52,547 bases of DNA from JBGTNQ01 sp038212375 (GTDB lineage: Bacteria > Patescibacteriota > Minisyncoccia > Phycocordibacterales > Zambryskibacteraceae): assembly GCA_038212375.1 (NCBI GenBank), contig JBBQUO010000001.1, forward strand, positions 1 through 52,547. The letters run 5' to 3'. A program made the translations under genes and the position numbers. How positions within the stretch are numbered: position 1 is the first letter of the stretch; each line of letters starts with the position of its first letter. Below the pieces are notes generated by a model. That model was not told where the DNA came from and did not search any database. It saw nothing but the letters and a program-made list of their open reading frames with translations. Shown here in pieces: positions 39,559 through 47,221 of this stretch.

Positions 39559-40815
39559 ATGACACTTGACGACATCGCACTTCTTGAAAGCACCGCATTG
39601 TGGACTAAAACAGAACTCGAACGGCACTACGTTAAAGGTTTTGGCATTTTCCCGTCTGCAGATCCAGATGATAATTATTATAATCAACTTTGGTCTAGAG
39701 ACTTTGCCCATGCAGCATGCCACTACTTTATCCGAGAGAACCCAGAGGCAGTACTCGACTCGCTTATGACAATATTCAAGCACCAAGATGCTGAAGGATG
39801 TTTACCGTTTCGTGTAGAAAGAGAATACACCATTTTCAAGATTATTCCTGGATTCGATCGTGTTTCGAAGCCGATCTTTTCTATGTTTGAAAAGATATTT
39901 CACAATAGAAATGAGAAGCCGCTGTATGAAAAAGATGATTTGATCAACGCAGGAGACACGATACCAGTCATCTTGATTACTCTTGGATATTTTTCCAGCA
40001 CTTCTGCTCTTGGGAAAGAATTTGTAAAAAATCATGCGAAGCAGATAGCCGACGCAATCAAATACTTCCAAAAACAGTCAGATCCTGTCGATAGTCTTGC
40101 GATAATCAAAGGACCATATCCAGATTGGGCTGACACAATCAAAAAATCTGGAAAACTTTCTACTATTAACATCTGGTGGGCAGAGGGACTTGAAATGATG
40201 GGAACCATATTTAGTGAGCTTGGATTTTCAGAAGATGCACTGACTTTTACAGAGCTTTCTAGAAAAGTGAAAACAACAATCTATATGAAACTTTTCGATG
40301 CGAGTAGTGGATACTTTAAAGCTGACGTAGGGGACCCTCGTCTTTCTACTGTCGCGTCAATTTTTGGATCCCAATATATCCTCGATGCTACACAGGCGGA
40401 AAGAGTAGAAACTACGCTTTTCAAGCGAGTTCGTCATACGACAGGATACAAAAACTTTGATCCAGAATATGTGATAGAAAAAATTTTGCCTATCCAGCGA
40501 ATTCTTGGGAATAGTGACTATCACAACGTAAATGTGTGGCCGTGGGTAACACTGCAGAATATTTTTGTAAAAGTAAAAATCGCACTGGATCATCCAAGTG
40601 CAGAAATACAAACTCGGTATAAAAATGAAGCTATTGAAGATTTGTTTCTCATCGCAAAACTTTTCAAGGAGTCAGGTGGTGCGTATGAAGTATTTTTACC
40701 TGATAAGTCCGAGCCAGCTCACGGTCTTGTCTATGCTTCGGCACGAAACTTCATGGGAAGCCTCGCTGGATATCATGGTGCGTACCATAAACTAAAATCG
40801 CTACACTGGATCTGA
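39559..40815 (+). CDS. (alpha/alpha)6-barrel glycosidase-like protein
   Basis: 418 residues, cytoplasmic. Features of the glycogen-debranching-enzyme C-domain/GH15-like fold: YNQLWSRDFAHAACHYF near the start, INAGDTIPVILITLGYF, YPDWADTIKKSG with a possible acid residue, NIWWAEGLEMMG, helices about every 45 residues, and NVWPWVTLQNIF followed by a FKESGGAYEVFLPD-type end. This suggests hydrolysis of alpha-linked glucans or a similar sugar, but the exact family is not decided. It has no companion glycogen genes here and ends two bases from the convergent VanY gene. Confidence 0.68.
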   Translation: MTLDDIALLESTALWTKTELERHYVKGFGIFPSADPDDNYYNQLWSRDFAHAACHYFIRENPEAVLDSLMTIFKHQDAEGCLPFRVEREYTIFKIIPGFDRVSKPIFSMFEKIFHNRNEKPLYEKDDLINAGDTIPVILITLGYFSSTSALGKEFVKNHAKQIADAIKYFQKQSDPVDSLAIIKGPYPDWADTIKKSGKLSTINIWWAEGLEMMGTIFSELGFSEDALTFTELSRKVKTTIYMKLFDASSGYFKADVGDPRLSTVASIFGSQYILDATQAERVETTLFKRVRHTTGYKNFDPEYVIEKILPIQRILGNSDYHNVNVWPWVTLQNIFVKVKIALDHPSAEIQTRYKNEAIEDLFLIAKLFKESGGAYEVFLPDKSEPAHGLVYASARNFMGSLAGYHGAYHKLKSLHWI

Positions 40816-40816
40816 G

Positions 40817-41692
40817 TTACTCAAAGAAATTTATAAGATAGGTGTCAATCTCTCTCTGGTCGAGATTATAAAATTCCTTTTGGTCGTTGTGTATTTTTGT
40901 AGAAAGCGCAGTGCCAACATATCTCCAGTGCCAAGGCTCGTAAATATAGTATTTGTTATTAGGTGGATACGATTCAATAAAACCATATTGCCAAGCATTT
41001 GCTTTAAGCCATGTGTATTCTGAAGTCATTTGAAAACCTGTAAATGTTGCTTTCACTTTCGGATTCGTAAAGTCCAACGCTGTACCGAGCTGGTGCTCAG
41101 AATAGCCTTGATCTGCTGAGAATTTATTAGCCCCTGACCCATAGACCACTGCATATGTAGATTTTAGCCCTGATTGCTCTGAAAATGAGCGATACGATGA
41201 AAGAACTTCAAGACTTAGTCCTGCTCCCTTTGCTGCATTGAGAAGGGTATTGAGGTGAGGCAATGCACCTGTCAAAAATCTTAAAGGTTTTGCTTTATCA
41301 TAGAGAAACTGAGGGTCAATTTCTGTGAGTCCTACTGGAAGGTAGTTTTCATTGAGGAAGAATATTTTTGAATATTTTTTTAAGAGTTCGGGATCAGTTT
41401 GTGAGAGTTTCTGGAGTGTTCCTACGGTATTTGAAATTCCTTTGATTTGACCATCAAGACCACTTAGCTGGTTTTGTGCGTATCCGAGAGCATTTACCAG
41501 TTCAGTATTTTTTGTTTGTTCAGATTGAACTTCGGCATGCAGATCGCTGATAGTTTGTTGTTGCTCGACTGTTTTGATATAGAGAAGATATCCTCTATAA
41601 GAGCCATAGCTTATACAACCAAATATCACAATAAAAAAAATATATACACTAATTTTTTTACCCAGACTAGACTTTTTTACCGTATCTTCCAT
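40817..41692 (-). CDS. D-alanyl-D-alanine carboxypeptidase, VanY type
   Basis: 291 residues: N-terminal membrane helix (about 13-35), a coiled coil (about 40-90) and the VanY zinc peptidase domain (about 125-275). The metal-binding motifs are SEHQLGTALDF (S-x-H-x-x-G-x-A-x-D) and EPWHWRYVG (E-x-W-H-x-R-Y). LSSYRSFSEQSGLKSTYA is the usual substrate-side segment. It trims the terminal D-Ala of peptidoglycan stem peptides outside the membrane. Promoter shared back to back with the gene at 41740, 47 bases apart. Confidence 0.92.
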   Translation of the reverse strand: MEDTVKKSSLGKKISVYIFFIVIFGCISYGSYRGYLLYIKTVEQQQTISDLHAEVQSEQTKNTELVNALGYAQNQLSGLDGQIKGISNTVGTLQKLSQTDPELLKKYSKIFFLNENYLPVGLTEIDPQFLYDKAKPLRFLTGALPHLNTLLNAAKGAGLSLEVLSSYRSFSEQSGLKSTYAVVYGSGANKFSADQGYSEHQLGTALDFTNPKVKATFTGFQMTSEYTWLKANAWQYGFIESYPPNNKYYIYEPWHWRYVGTALSTKIHNDQKEFYNLDQREIDTYLINFFE

Positions 41693-41699
41693 GAGCGGA

Positions 41700-41708
41700 A
41701 TTGTACCA
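41700..41708 (-). promoter_or_regulatory. Extended -10 promoter of the VanY-type gene
   Basis: On the minus strand TGGTACAAT ends 7 bases before ATG 41692: leaderless. Confidence 0.55.
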
Positions 41709-41724
41709 CGCAGTTTCTCTTTCT

Positions 41725-41733
41725 TGATATACT
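41725..41733 (+). promoter_or_regulatory. Extended -10 promoter of the transglutaminase-like gene
   Basis: TGATATACT ends 6 bases before ATG 41740: leaderless. Confidence 0.6.
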
Positions 41734-41739
41734 CATAGT

Positions 41740-42345
41740 ATGGACAAACTTACAAAAAAAGAGAATGCTATATTTAATACACTCAATACTCCAAAAAAAA
41801 TTCAAGATTTTCTTGAAACCCTCTCGATTAATTTTGAAAAAGATGGAGATGTTTTGAAATCCCCTCGGGAAGTGCTGCGAACCAAAAATGCACAATGCTT
41901 TGAAGGTGCACTTTTCGCTGCAGCAGCGCTCTATTATCACGGACATAAGCCTCTTCTTCTCGACCTTGTAACTTCTCATGGAGATGATAGTCATGTTGTA
42001 GCTTTGTACAAGATTGGAAATAAATGGGGCGCACTGAGCAAGACTAATCATGCAGTCCTTCGTTTTCGTGACGCCGTATATTATTCGCCAAGAGAAGTTG
42101 CGATGTCATACTTTCATGAATATTTTCTTGATAATGGAATAAAAACCTTACGAAGCTACGCTGTATATGATTTAAGAAAGATAAAAAATAACTGGATTGT
42201 TGATGAAAAAAATTTGTGGTATGTCGATGATGCTCTTGAGCGAACAAAACATATCGAAATAATTTCGCAGCAAGATGCAAAGACACTGAGAAAAGCTGAT
42301 GATATAGAAATTCTTGCAGGTAAGATTGTAAAAGAAAAAAAATGA
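41740..42345 (+). CDS. Transglutaminase-like (papain-fold) protein
   Basis: 201 residues, no signal peptide. The Cys-His-Asp order of the transglutaminase-like superfamily is visible: KNAQCFEGALFAAAALYYHG (cysteine about residue 50 at a helix start), DDSHVVALYKIGNKWGALSK (histidine on a strand) and a following strand with FRDAVYYS. The C-terminal 60 residues are charged helices. Activity could be protease, amidase or crosslinking; nothing here decides it. Confidence 0.7.
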   Translation: MDKLTKKENAIFNTLNTPKKIQDFLETLSINFEKDGDVLKSPREVLRTKNAQCFEGALFAAAALYYHGHKPLLLDLVTSHGDDSHVVALYKIGNKWGALSKTNHAVLRFRDAVYYSPREVAMSYFHEYFLDNGIKTLRSYAVYDLRKIKNNWIVDEKNLWYVDDALERTKHIEIISQQDAKTLRKADDIEILAGKIVKEKK

Positions 42346-42369
42346 AACCCCGCACAAGTGCGGGGTTTC
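42344..42369. terminator. Bidirectional terminator between convergent genes
   Basis: Eleven-base-pair stem GAAACCCCGCA/TGCGGGGTTTC, loop CAAG, with A-run before and ATTAAT after. Confidence 0.85.
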
Positions 42370-42377
42370 ATTAATAC

Positions 42378-43100
42378 TTATTCGAGTACCAATGTGCTAT
42401 CAAATAGATGACCTTCTGGAATGTCTGGGTCATCAATGTGATCTATGATCCACATTGCGATTGTCTCTGGTTGCACCGCAAGTGCTCTCTTTTCCTCTGT
42501 ATCGAGGAGAAGTTTTGTTTCACCACTGTTTACTATTGCCGGTGCAAGGTCTGTAAGTCTTACTGGCGTATCAGCAAGCTCGTAGATAAGGGAGTGTATA
42601 AAATGCCTCGAAGCAGCCTTCATCGCTCCATAGCTTAGATTGCCGATGAGGTGTGGTCGTAGAGCCGCATGCGAAGAAATATTTACAATGAGACCTTTGC
42701 CTTGTGCACGAAAAAACTCTTGTGCAACAGATGCAATAACAACCGTAGTTTTGAGGAGCGCGTGGTAGTGCTTGTCGAATATCTCCACAATTTCTTCAGG
42801 AGAATTATCGATAGAAGTACGGGACCATGTGCCAGTTGCGTTCACGATTGCATCAATTGTCCCAAACTTTTTGACTGCAAAGTCAAGAAGATTTCTGATG
42901 TTTTCGACACTGGTCGCATCGGATGGGACATACGCTGAACGCGTAGGATCGCACTGCGCAAACAATGCTTCAAGTTTTTTCTCGTCACGCGCAGCGAGGA
43001 CTACATGAGCTCCTTGTTCGAGAAACACTCGAACAAGAACACTCCCAATGCCGCCTGTTGCACCGACGACAATAATGACTTTTCCAGAGATAGTTTTCAT
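42378..43100 (-). CDS. Short-chain dehydrogenase/reductase
   Basis: 240 residues, classical SDR: cofactor loop VVGATGGIGSVLVRVF, acidic/basic switch AARDEKKL, DATSVENIRNLLD, NATGTWS (the N-A-G strand), IVNISSHAALRPH with the catalytic serine, and SYGAMKAASRHF with the YxxxK pair. The AARDEKKL strand suggests NADP(H). Substrate unknown. It lies between two unrelated single genes. Confidence 0.88.
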   Translation of the reverse strand: MKTISGKVIIVVGATGGIGSVLVRVFLEQGAHVVLAARDEKKLEALFAQCDPTRSAYVPSDATSVENIRNLLDFAVKKFGTIDAIVNATGTWSRTSIDNSPEEIVEIFDKHYHALLKTTVVIASVAQEFFRAQGKGLIVNISSHAALRPHLIGNLSYGAMKAASRHFIHSLIYELADTPVRLTDLAPAIVNSGETKLLLDTEEKRALAVQPETIAMWIIDHIDDPDIPEGHLFDSTLVLE

Positions 43101-43170
43101 GAGTAGTATGGGTTAGGGAAGTGCAGAGTTCTTCTATAGGTATACAGTATTTTGAGGAGAAAATACAATC

Positions 43171-44178
43171 TTACTTTCCTTGTCCATACACCTTTCTTAA
43201 AAGAGCTACATGCTCTTTGTATGTTTCAGTGCAATGGAAGTTTCCTTGTGGATCATTAAAGTAGTAAAGACATGGAGTTTTGATTGGGTTTAGAGCAGCA
43301 AGGATTGCAGCTACAGAAGGATTTGAGATAGGGGTGGGCGGTAAGCCACTTTCACTATATGTATTGTATGGAGATTTTAGATACTTATCTTTTGGAAGCA
43401 CTTTTGGCCACCAAACGCTTGTCTTGTTGGTGCTTGCTTTTGCATATTGTAGTGTTGCATCTACTTGGAGATTCATATTTGCAAATAATCGGTTCCAGAT
43501 AATTCCAGAAATAAGACGCATATCGTCGTTTCCAATAGTTTCTCTCTGGATGATAGAAGCGATAGTAAGCGCGTCGTTAAGTGGGACTTTTTCCTGAGTT
43601 GTGGTGCCGTAATGAGAAAGCACATCTTGCGTAAATCTTGCATTCACTTGTGCTTGCACTAATCCAGGGGTAGTACCACTTTCAACGTAGTAAGTAGCTG
43701 GAGCAAATGAACCTTCTGCAAAGGGAAGCGCACCACCATTTTGAGCAGTAAGGAATGCAAGTTTCTCATCAGCTTTCCAACCAAGTGTTATGCTAAATGC
43801 ATTTACCACTTGTTCCTTCCTCATCCCTGGTGTGATAGTGACAAAATGGCTATTAACTGATGCAAGACTTTGATACCACGGTGACTCTGCGATTGATTGC
43901 GCAATAAAACTAAATACCTGCCAAAAAGTATTTTGTGCATTGTGAGTTGATGCTTGAAGTGGTGAACTTGGACTTACAAGATATGCATTCACATCAGAAT
44001 TCTCAGTGATACTTTTCCGAATCGGATCAACCGTGACCGGAAACTGTGATGTGTTCGAAGTTTTTTGTTGTTCGTAGTGCAAGTTTGCAACAAAAATTTT
44101 TGGTATTAAAAAAATACTAAACACAATAACTAGTACACTGGTAAATGCGCTAAGAGCAATCTTCAATCGAGAATTCAT
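43171..44178 (-). CDS. mltG: Endolytic murein transglycosylase MltG (YceG)
   Basis: 335 residues from ATG 44178, chosen for the leaderless promoter and the membrane helix (about 5-27); a longer frame upstream runs through the small gene at 44270 and its terminator. YceG domain landmarks: VTITPGMRKEQVVNAF (LysM-like part), ASIIQRETIGNDDMRLISGI with the catalytic glutamate, IWNRLFANMNLQVDATLQYA, YNTYSESGLPPTPISNP and the end YFNDPQGNFHCTETYKEH. MltG cuts nascent glycan strands and so sets their length. Confidence 0.93.
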   Translation of the reverse strand: MNSRLKIALSAFTSVLVIVFSIFLIPKIFVANLHYEQQKTSNTSQFPVTVDPIRKSITENSDVNAYLVSPSSPLQASTHNAQNTFWQVFSFIAQSIAESPWYQSLASVNSHFVTITPGMRKEQVVNAFSITLGWKADEKLAFLTAQNGGALPFAEGSFAPATYYVESGTTPGLVQAQVNARFTQDVLSHYGTTTQEKVPLNDALTIASIIQRETIGNDDMRLISGIIWNRLFANMNLQVDATLQYAKASTNKTSVWWPKVLPKDKYLKSPYNTYSESGLPPTPISNPSVAAILAALNPIKTPCLYYFNDPQGNFHCTETYKEHVALLRKVYGQGK

Positions 44179-44185
44179 TATCACT

Positions 44186-44191
44186 ATTGTA
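44186..44191 (-). promoter_or_regulatory. -10 box of mltG
   Basis: TACAAT on the minus strand ends 7 bases before ATG 44178: leaderless. It lies between the upstream gene's terminator and mltG. Confidence 0.5.
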
Positions 44192-44222
44192 CCGTAGATT
44201 ATAGAAAAATACTGGAAAGGAA

Positions 44223-44259
44223 ACGGGCGGCTTTTTACTTTCGGTAAAAAGCCGCCCGT
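44223..44259 (-). terminator. Terminator of the small membrane protein gene
   Basis: Sixteen-base-pair stem (44223-44238 with 44244-44259), loop of 5; T-rich sequence follows on the minus strand. Confidence 0.85.
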
Positions 44260-44269
44260 ATACTTCTTT

Positions 44270-44509
44270 TCATGCAGCTGGTTTGGTTGGAGGCATAGCT
44301 CCACCTCCTTCAGCACCTGAATATGGGTGCCGATTTTTTTGCATTGAACGTAGAAGCGCTTCATCACGATCGTCATCTGAAAGGTGTGTTCTTAGGGTTG
44401 GATGATTTCGGCTCCTACCTTTACCTAGAATGATGATAAGAGCTACGCTTGCAAGAGTGAGCGTAATCAAAAGATGATTGCCGATGAATTGCTCGAGTTT
44501 TTCGAACAT
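44270..44509 (-). CDS. Small single-pass membrane protein, unknown
   Basis: 79 residues: MFEKLEQFIGNH, one membrane helix (about 13-29), then a basic/polar tail (GKGRSRNHPTL, SDDDRDEALLRSM) and a Gly/Pro-rich end. AGAGGTG stands 5 bases before the ATG. It has its own terminator. No family recognised. Confidence 0.62.
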   Translation of the reverse strand: MFEKLEQFIGNHLLITLTLASVALIIILGKGRSRNHPTLRTHLSDDDRDEALLRSMQKNRHPYSGAEGGGAMPPTKPAA

Positions 44510-44608
44510 GTGTCACCTCTTGGTTAGGGTTCTGCAGTTAGAATACCGTACTTCGGAGTGTAGAGTAAAGCTTCCGTAAAGAGTATTTCTCATGCATAAT
44601 GTCTTTCT

Positions 44609-45022
44609 ATGATTACCAAAAAACTTCCCCAAAAATATCAACAGATTCAAAGAAAATTAAAAGCGAAAAAATCGTATGCAGGGTTAGGGTTGTTTACCGA
44701 CAGTGACATTGAGCGAAAAGGATTCATTATCGAATACGTCGGGCCTATCCTAAGCGAAAAACAGGCAAATATACGAGCAGGGAAATATCTCTTTGAAACA
44801 AGTAAAAATCGATTTATCGATGGAACCGATCGAAAAAATATTGCCCGCTATGCCAATCACTCATGCAGACCAAATGCAGAAGTTGATATTCTGAAAGGAA
44901 GGGTATACCTTTTTGCCAAACAAAAGATCGTTGCAGGAGAAGAAATTCTTTATGATTATGGAAAAGAGTATTTCGACGAGCATATAAAGCCATTTGGCTG
45001 CAGGTGTGCTAAGTGTAAATAG
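44609..45022 (+). CDS. SET-domain protein (lysine methyltransferase-like)
   Basis: 137 residues forming a nearly bare SET domain: KSYAGLGLFTDSDIERKGFI, IEYVGPILSEKQ, DGTDRKNIARYANHSCRPNA with the R-x-x-N-H-S-C-x-P-N motif of the SAM and lysine sites, GEEILYDYGKEYF with the catalytic tyrosine, and a post-SET-like CRCAKCK that can bind zinc together with the first cysteine. Members methylate lysines, best known on histones in eukaryotes; bacterial copies are scattered and often acquired. A -10-like CATAAT ends 8 bases before the ATG. Its target here is unknown. Confidence 0.85.
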   Translation: MITKKLPQKYQQIQRKLKAKKSYAGLGLFTDSDIERKGFIIEYVGPILSEKQANIRAGKYLFETSKNRFIDGTDRKNIARYANHSCRPNAEVDILKGRVYLFAKQKIVAGEEILYDYGKEYFDEHIKPFGCRCAKCK

Positions 45023-45087
45023 TTTTTGCAAATTTCTGAAAAATGCGAGAGTTTAATGTGGGTTGAACTTTTCACACAGGAGGAAAC

Positions 45088-45531
45088 ATGGGGTTTAGAA
45101 ACAGGGAGGTTTATATTGCCTCAAAGTTCGGGCACTCAGATATTACTGCTTTCAAGTCAAAAGAATCATTGGTAAATAAGGGTTACACCATAGGTTCTGA
45201 TTGGGTGAGTATTAGTATTTCAAAAGCACATCAGAACAAAGGTAACATTAATGATTTGGTTAGCTGCATTATACAAGCAGTACGCGAAGCTGGAATCATC
45301 ATTGTGATACCATTTCCTGGAGGTATAGGTCTCCATATAGAAACAGGTATGGCTATTGCGATCAGCGCAGTGCTCACCTTGCTTTCAGGTCAGAGTCCAG
45401 ACGGTATTAAGGATAAGAAAATTTTTATTTTAGGCGAAGAAAATGATAGATCACCTTTTTATTTCCACACCTTAGTTACTCGTGTACCAGACATTGAAGC
45501 GCTCCTTAAGCTTCTACCTGATATTGCATAA
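45088..45531 (+). CDS. Nucleoside 2-deoxyribosyltransferase-like fold protein
   Basis: 147 residues with a strong AGGAGG ribosome site. The beginning (VYIASKFGHSDITAFKSK) and the loop PFPGGIGLHIETGMAIAIS with a conserved glutamate match the general pattern of the nucleoside deoxyribosyltransferase/YtoQ-like fold, which processes nucleosides or nucleotide-sugar bonds. The match is only at the level of fold pattern. Its 3' end and the terminator behind it are repeated near 46225-46274. Confidence 0.5.
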   Translation: MGFRNREVYIASKFGHSDITAFKSKESLVNKGYTIGSDWVSISISKAHQNKGNINDLVSCIIQAVREAGIIIVIPFPGGIGLHIETGMAIAISAVLTLLSGQSPDGIKDKKIFILGEENDRSPFYFHTLVTRVPDIEALLKLLPDIA

Positions 45532-45532
45532 C

Positions 45533-45566
45533 AAAAACAGGCGCAACGAAGTTGCGCCTGTTTTTC
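45533..45566 (+). terminator. Terminator behind the deoxyribosyltransferase-like gene
   Basis: Fifteen-base-pair stem AAAAACAGGCGCAAC/GTTGCGCCTGTTTTT with loop GAA. The same hairpin recurs at 46244-46274. Confidence 0.9.
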
Positions 45567-45609
45567 ATTCAACCAAAATTAATTGCTCCTCCTGCTTTGT
45601 TTGTTTGTG

Positions 45610-45618
45610 TGATACAAT
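45610..45618 (+). promoter_or_regulatory. Extended -10 promoter of the pilin gene
   Basis: TGATACAAT ends 6 bases before ATG 45625: leaderless. Confidence 0.55.
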
Positions 45619-45624
45619 TTTTAT

Positions 45625-46182
45625 ATGAAAAACAAACAAGGAGACAAACAAACACTTGGATTCACCCTTTCAGAACTACTTGTAGTCATTGCAATTATTG
45701 GAGTCTTGTCTGCTATTGTACTAGCGTCCCTAAGTGCAAGTAGAACAAAATCTGCCGATGCATCTGTTATGTCAAGTCTCAATCAGGCACGCTTACAATC
45801 AACCTCATATTACGTTGACAACAATAATTACGGGGTTGTAATGGCAACAGCAAAATGCCCAACGAGTGGAACCTCTATGTTTTATGCCGATACAAAGATA
45901 CGGTCGTATATTCAAGAGGCAAATGTTGCTAACGGCAATAACACCTATTGTGCAGCAGGGTCAGTATCTGGCTCAGGTGCTAATACCTGGGTTATCGCAT
46001 CTCCACTCAAAGGTAGTTCTGGATATTGGTGTGTTGATGGGCAAGGTGCATCAAAAAAGGTTGGGATAATAGAAAAAAATGATTGGAAGGACTTATTTTT
46101 TAAAACAGCATTTGCGACTGCGGGTCCACCACCGGGACCTAATTTTGGAGGAGGTGATGGAAGTCCAGCAGGGTGCAATTAA
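45625..46182 (+). CDS. Type IV pilin
   Basis: 185 residues. Leader MKNKQGDKQTLG, then the classical FTLSELLVVIAIIGVLSAIV helix: Phe at +1, Glu at +5. A globular domain follows with cysteine pairs at about residues 74 and 112 and at about 136, and a Gly/Pro-rich C-terminus (AGPPPGPNFGGGDGSPAGCN). This is a better major-pilin candidate than the pseudopilins at 34304-37152, which are about 9 kb away. It stands alone between two copies of the same terminator. Confidence 0.85.
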   Translation: MKNKQGDKQTLGFTLSELLVVIAIIGVLSAIVLASLSASRTKSADASVMSSLNQARLQSTSYYVDNNNYGVVMATAKCPTSGTSMFYADTKIRSYIQEANVANGNNTYCAAGSVSGSGANTWVIASPLKGSSGYWCVDGQGASKKVGIIEKNDWKDLFFKTAFATAGPPPGPNFGGGDGSPAGCN

Positions 46183-46236
46183 TTTTCTGTATTTCAATCT
46201 GTGATAAGGATACTTGTCATGGTTATTCCTGAAATC

Positions 46237-46274
46237 GCATAACAAAAACAGGCGCAACGAAGTTGCGCCTGTTT
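46237..46274 (+). repeat. Second copy of a gene 3' end plus terminator
   Basis: 38 bases identical to 45526-45563, covering the last codons GCA-TAA, the spacer and the hairpin. Just before, an in-frame stretch reads VIPEIA-stop, comparable to LLPDIA-stop of the gene at 45088. It now works as a terminator between the pilin gene and the convergent VOC gene. Confidence 0.75.
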
Positions 46275-46278
46275 CCTA

Positions 46279-46722
46279 TTAGGCAGCTTTTTTGAGTACT
46301 TCAATATCTATTTTCTTCATGTTCATCAAAGCTTCCATAACTTTGGGAGCTTTCATTCCATCGGAAAGAAGTTCTCCGAGCGCTTTCGGCACGATTTGCC
46401 ATGAGAGTCCATATCTATCTTTGAGCCACCCACACTGACTTTCCTTACCGCCTTCAGTGAGTTTGTTCCAGTACATATCGACTTCTACTTGATCTTGGCA
46501 TTCTACAAATAGAGATATAGCTTCAGTAAAGGGAAACATAGAACCAGCGTTCATGACCATAAGTTTTTGTCCCTCGATTTCAAATTCACCCGAAAATACT
46601 TTCCCATCAGATCCTTTTCTGAGACTTAGAATCTTTCCATTCTTAAATATTGAAAGATAAAAGTTGATAGCTTCTTCTGCATCATCGTTGAACCAAAGAA
46701 ACGGGGTTATTTTTTGTGACAT
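46279..46722 (-). CDS. VOC-superfamily protein (PhnB/3-dmu-9_3-mt-like)
   Basis: 147 residues: ITPFLWFNDDAEEAINFYLS, FSGEFEIEGQKLMVMNAG, ISLFVECQDQVEVDMYWNKL, GGKESQCGWLKDRYGLSWQI and a VPKALGELLSD end with a C-terminal helix pair. This is the PhnB-like group of the vicinal-oxygen-chelate fold, mostly of unknown substrate. The VECQDQ-type strand lacks a clear metal histidine, so binding rather than catalysis is possible. Confidence 0.85.
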   Translation of the reverse strand: MSQKITPFLWFNDDAEEAINFYLSIFKNGKILSLRKGSDGKVFSGEFEIEGQKLMVMNAGSMFPFTEAISLFVECQDQVEVDMYWNKLTEGGKESQCGWLKDRYGLSWQIVPKALGELLSDGMKAPKVMEALMNMKKIDIEVLKKAA

Positions 46723-46840
46723 TGTTATAGTGTGTGAACTTTTAGTATATCAAAATATAGTAAGATGAAAGTTTATTGACTTTTATTTTTTTTAGTACAT
46801 AATAATTGATAGATAGTTCAACCACATAAACAGGGGACAT

Positions 46841-47146
46841 ATGCCAAAACAGATCAGCTTGGTTATGTGCGGTAAATGCTATAAGCATGGAAACTGGCGT
46901 TTCCAAGACGGGAGTACGAGTGATCAGTTCATCACTCAAGGAGAAGGTGCCTTATTTTTTCTCAAAGCAATTCGAGAAGGTAAGGCATCACTACTTGATG
47001 TTGATACCGTGCTTTTCCAGCTAGAGAAAACACAGCTCATGGTTTCGAAGATTGAGCTCGTTGCAGCAGTGATCGCAGAAAACACGTCACCCTTTTCGCT
47101 AGAATCATCTGCTATTCCCAATGGCTGTGATCCACGAATGAATTAG
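46841..47146 (+). CDS. Hypothetical protein with CxxC motif
   Basis: 101 residues. SLVMCGKCYKHGNWRFQDGS at the start suggests one half of a zinc site, with the later cysteine (PNGCDPRMN) a possible ligand; the rest is helical. AGGGGAC precedes the ATG by a few bases, and a terminator follows. No family recognised. Confidence 0.6.
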   Translation: MPKQISLVMCGKCYKHGNWRFQDGSTSDQFITQGEGALFFLKAIREGKASLLDVDTVLFQLEKTQLMVSKIELVAAVIAENTSPFSLESSAIPNGCDPRMN

Positions 47147-47154
47147 TTTGCTCC

Positions 47155-47190
47155 AAAAGCTCTCCAGTGTAATTACTGGGGAGCTTTTAA
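47155..47190 (+). terminator. Terminator of the CxxC protein gene
   Basis: Fourteen-base-pair stem (47155-47168 with 47175-47188) with one mismatch, loop GTAATT. Confidence 0.75.
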
Positions 47191-47206
47191 TGTATAGAAG
47201 ACGATA

Positions 47207-47215
47207 TGGTAGTAT
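47207..47215 (+). promoter_or_regulatory. Extended -10 promoter of the UbiA-family gene
   Basis: TGGTAGTAT ends 6 bases before ATG 47222: leaderless. Confidence 0.5.
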
Positions 47216-47221
47216 TTTGAA

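Noticed and set aside
43171..44376. Longer start of mltG at 44376
   Set aside because: It would run through the neighbouring small gene and its terminator; the ATG at 44178 has a promoter and membrane helix in the right place.
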